Part shown: positions 7,265-8,356 of the stretch, piece after piece
Layout of the letters: each line of letters begins with the position of its first letter
Position numbering within the stretch: position 1 is the stretch's first letter
Assembly (NCBI GenBank): GCA_905236195.1
Contig: CAJOOX010000022.1
Coordinates: forward strand, 1-8,356
DNA from: an uncultured Bacteroidales bacterium
GTDB taxonomy: Bacteria > Bacteroidota > Bacteroidia > Bacteroidales > UBA3663
Length of the DNA stretch: 8,356 bases
Reading direction: 5' to 3'
Translations under genes and position numbers: made by a program
Notes under the pieces: model-generated
Database searches by the model: none
Told to the model about the DNA's origin: nothing
The model's input: only the letters and a program-made list of their open reading frames with translations

Positions 7265-7326
7265 ATTCGCTCCAATTATGAATAGTTGCCTACGGCGACT
7301 TCACAATTGTAGCATTCAGCTCCAAT
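7265..7326 (+). repeat. Hairpin flanked by a short direct repeat in the Arg-Asn spacer
   Basis: The sequence ATTC(A)GCTCCAAT occurs at 7265-7276 and again at 7314-7326; the second copy includes the first eight bases of tRNA-Asn. Between and partly overlapping them lies a long stem-loop (7273-7309). CAATT and TGAA pair with TTCA and AATTG around one mismatch, then a 2-nt bulge, then GTTGCC pairs with GGCGAC around a TAC loop. No T-run follows, so it is not a typical terminator. It could be a processing hairpin, a small inserted element, or the trace of a recombination in the tRNA array. Confidence 0.5.
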
Positions 7327-7392
7327 AGCTCAGTTGGTTAGAGCACATGACTGTTAATCATGGGGTCGTTGGTTCAAGCCCATCTTGGAGCG
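7319..7392 (+). tRNA. tRNA-Asn (anticodon GUU)
   Basis: Acceptor GCTCCAA pairs perfectly with TTGGAGC, D-stem GCTC/GAGC, anticodon stem CATGA/TCATG with GTT at 7353-7355. The T-arm is GTTGG-TTCAAGC-CCATC, which carries a U-U mismatch at 50-64 (7369 and 7383). D-loop GG and T-loop C56 are normal. Discriminator G at 7392; CCA not encoded. It lies 5 nt before tRNA-Thr, so the two are surely co-transcribed. Confidence 0.92.
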
Positions 7393-7397
7393 CTATT

Positions 7398-7469
7398 GCC
7401 TCTTTAGCTCAGTGGTAGAGCACGTGATTTGTAATCTCGGGGTCGTTGGTTCGAAGCCGACAAGTGGCT
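7398..7469 (+). tRNA. tRNA-Thr (anticodon UGU) with two stem mismatches
   Basis: D-arm GCTC-AGTGGTA-GAGC and T-arm GTTGG-TTCGAAG-CCGAC (one U-G pair) are sound, and anticodon TGT lies at 7430-7432 in a TTTGTAA loop. The acceptor GCCTCTT/AAGTGGC has a U-U mismatch at 4-69 (7401 and 7465). The anticodon stem CGTGA/TCTCG has another U-U mismatch at 29-41 (7425 and 7437). It may still fold, but two internal mismatches are unusual for a housekeeping gene. Discriminator T at 7469; CCA not encoded. Confidence 0.85.
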
Positions 7470-7491
7470 CAAATATTAAACAAAAACAATT

Positions 7492-7734
7492 ATGAAATCA
7501 ATAGTTTATTTTAATGAGAGACCATTCACATTTGAAAAAATAAATTTACTATTGCCAAAACTATATATTGGTGATATACTTGTACATAAAAAGTACAAAC
7601 GGTATTATAGGTTTTTTGGCGCAAAACTCAATCAGCATGGCAGGGGAATAATACTTTATGTAAAAGACCCATACCTTGATAAATTCTATTATTTTAAATT
7701 AAACAGGAATGTAGAAAAAGTTGTAAAACTATAA
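7492..7734 (+). CDS. Unrecognised AT-rich small protein (80 aa) inside the tRNA array
   Basis: I do not recognise this protein. It is lysine- and tyrosine-rich and basic, with alternating hydrophobic and charged stretches such as LYIGDILVHKKYKRYYRFFG and GIILYVKDPYLDKFYYFKLN. That pattern suggests a small beta-rich fold, with no signal peptide and no membrane helix. The coding sequence is roughly 70% A+T by eye and favours AAA, TAT, TTT and ATA. The core genes to its left are clearly GC-richer and use C/G-ending codons, so recent acquisition is likely. It starts 22 nt after tRNA-Thr and stops 6 nt before tRNA-Leu, leaving no room for its own terminator or for a separate tRNA-Leu promoter. No strong Shine-Dalgarno is seen upstream; the leader is A-rich (AAACAAAAACAATT). 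Placement in a tRNA array with a biased composition is reminiscent of phage or mobile-element genes. Confidence 0.7.
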   Translation: MKSIVYFNERPFTFEKINLLLPKLYIGDILVHKKYKRYYRFFGAKLNQHGRGIILYVKDPYLDKFYYFKLNRNVEKVVKL

Positions 7735-7774
7735 TATTTTGCCTTGGTGGTGGAATGGTAGACACGAGGGACTT

Positions 7775-8339
7775 AAGTCAAAGAAAAAGAGAAGTGACTT
7801 CTCTCTTTTTCAGTGGAAATGTTTATATTTCGTAAACTTATAAAGAGAGCACCCCAAGCTTCAGTAATATTTAACTGTTGTACGTAAGGTCAGTTGCAAT
7901 TATAGACCTCTTTCCACCTTAAATATAATTTGAGTGCTCAGATGGAAACGTCTGATGTAGAACCTTCCTAATTCGGTGAAGGCTAAACATACAGCGAGTA
8001 AGGATACTAGTTGAGAGCCCTTATATGCATGCTAATACCGAGCAAAGTACGAACTGTAAAATCAGTTTTCGGGACCTACCCGCAACGTATGTGTGTAGAG
8101 ACTATCTTGAAAGAGAGTACACTTAGGGGTGTCCCCTGAGTGGAAACGGAAGGAACCTAAGTTGAAATTATCTGCTGCAAGACATTCGACCTTGCGTCAA
8201 GTTAGAAAAAGTGCGGACGACAGATAACTCATGAGATTTCAATATGGTTAAGATATAGCCCAGACCACAAACAGCAGCATAATTTAATAATGAATGAGTT
8301 TTTTCGTTGCTGACTGGTAGTGAAAACTATAGTGGTATG
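7775..8339 (+). ncRNA. Group I intron in the tRNA-Leu(UAA) anticodon loop, IA-like
   Basis: The core can be drawn by hand. P3 is CCTTCC (7963-7968) with GGAAGG (8148-8153). P4 is TCGGT (7973-7977) with ACCGA (8037-8041). P5/P5a lies between them (GC 7982-7983 with GC 8031-8032; CATA 7988-7991 with TATG 8024-8027). P6a is GTACG/CGTAT. P7 pairs GACTAT (8100-8105) with ATAGCC (8255-8260), the latter inside the S-type motif AAGATATAGCCC (8250-8261). P8 is TTGAAAT (8162-8168) with ATTTCAA (8236-8242), extended by TATCTG/CAGATA. P9 is ACCAC (8264-8268) with GTGGT (8332-8336), leaving ATG so the intron ends in G8339. A 10-bp hairpin (8120-8142) between the 5' strand of P7 and the 3' strand of P3 is a P7.1 element, typical of subgroup IA. 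P2 is a long hairpin near 7782-7812 with a GTGAC apex. No endonuclease ORF is present. The left splice point after U7774 is inferred; I cannot draw a convincing P1. Confidence 0.87.
7840..7960 (+). other. Extended peripheral domain of the intron, upstream of P3
   Basis: Nested pairings suggest one large stem region. GAGCAC is closed by GTGCTC (about 7846-7851 with 7934-7939), enclosing TATTTAA/TTAAATA (about 7868-7874 with 7918-7924) and AGGTC/GACCT (about 7887-7891 with 7905-7909). A separate small hairpin, CAGAT-GGAAAC-GTCTG, follows at about 7939-7954. Such peripheral extensions help explain why the intron is about twice the length of compact tRNA-Leu introns without coding for a protein. 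Pairings were found by eye and need a fold to confirm. Confidence 0.5.
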
Positions 8340-8356
8340 AACATCCCTTGGCCCGA

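Larger units (their letters stand above)
7741..8356 (+). tRNA. tRNA-Leu (anticodon UAA), split by a group I intron; 3' end outside window
   Basis: The left exon (7741-7774) carries the acceptor strand GCCTTGG, the D-arm GTG-GAATGGTAGA-CAC with the usual GG, and the left anticodon strand AGGGA followed by CTT. The right exon (from 8340) begins AACA, then TCCCT, which completes the anticodon stem, then TGGCCCGA of the long variable arm typical of tRNA-Leu. Joined, the stem is AGGGA/TCCCT and the loop CTTAACA with anticodon TAA, which reads UUA. The variable arm, T-arm and right acceptor strand lie beyond 8356. The joined loop would have C at position 37, where a purine is nearly universal; this is odd and depends on the exact splice sites. 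Confidence 0.88.

Noticed and set aside
7782..7812. AAAGAGAAG...CTTCTCTCTTTTT as an intrinsic terminator inside tRNA-Leu
   Set aside because: The stem with a T-rich right arm looks terminator-like, but it sits where P2 of the group I intron is expected, the T-run is within the stem, and the tRNA continues beyond.
7775..8339. Group II intron or CRISPR-like interpretation of the tRNA-Leu insert
   Set aside because: No GTGYG start, no domain V or AY end, and no regular repeats; P3-P9 group I pairings and the terminal G fit much better.

Overview
The window reads as chromosomal DNA of a Bacteroidales bacterium (phylum Bacteroidota). The evidence is Bacteroides-type promoters (TAnnTTTG boxes), a C-terminal tail resembling a type IX secretion signal at the left edge, an exported GH35 beta-galactosidase of the gut Bacteroidota kind, and the compact cluster degenerate-LytM / dxr / rseP / folA. 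I do not assign a genus.

Left and centre (about 1-6926) are moderately GC-rich core genome. A damaged 3' gene end (1-173) is followed by a secreted GH35 beta-galactosidase (190-2169) and a strong hairpin terminator shared with the converging ispD (2215-2895, minus). Divergent from ispD is a tight plus-strand operon: a membrane-anchored LytM/M23-like protein without zinc ligands, dxr, the site-2 protease rseP and folA. Gene joints are 4 nt, 0 nt and a 1-nt overlap. IspD and Dxr are two steps of the MEP isoprenoid pathway; RseP and the LytM protein act at the envelope; FolA makes tetrahydrofolate.

The right end (about 7050-8356) is a tRNA block. A well-paired tRNA-Pro(UGG) has its own promoter with both boxes at good spacing. 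Beyond it the DNA becomes clearly AT-richer. It carries tRNA-Arg(ACG), a hairpin flanked by a short direct repeat, tRNA-Asn(GUU), tRNA-Thr(UGU), an unrecognised AT-rich 80-codon ORF, and a tRNA-Leu(UAA) split in its anticodon loop by a group I intron of about 565 nt. The right exon of tRNA-Leu runs off the window.

The intron is the most notable object. P3, P4, P7, P8, P9 and an extra P7.1 hairpin can be drawn by hand. The P7.1 insertion points to subgroup IA (phage-like), not the IC3 type of cyanobacterial tRNA-Leu introns. Several tRNAs in this block are odd: an A19-U56 swap of the G19-C56 tertiary pair in tRNA-Arg, U-U mismatches in tRNA-Asn and tRNA-Thr, and C at position 37 of spliced tRNA-Leu. 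I infer that the block right of tRNA-Pro is acquired, possibly the edge of a phage-like or integrative element. The window shows no integrase or phage structural gene to prove it.
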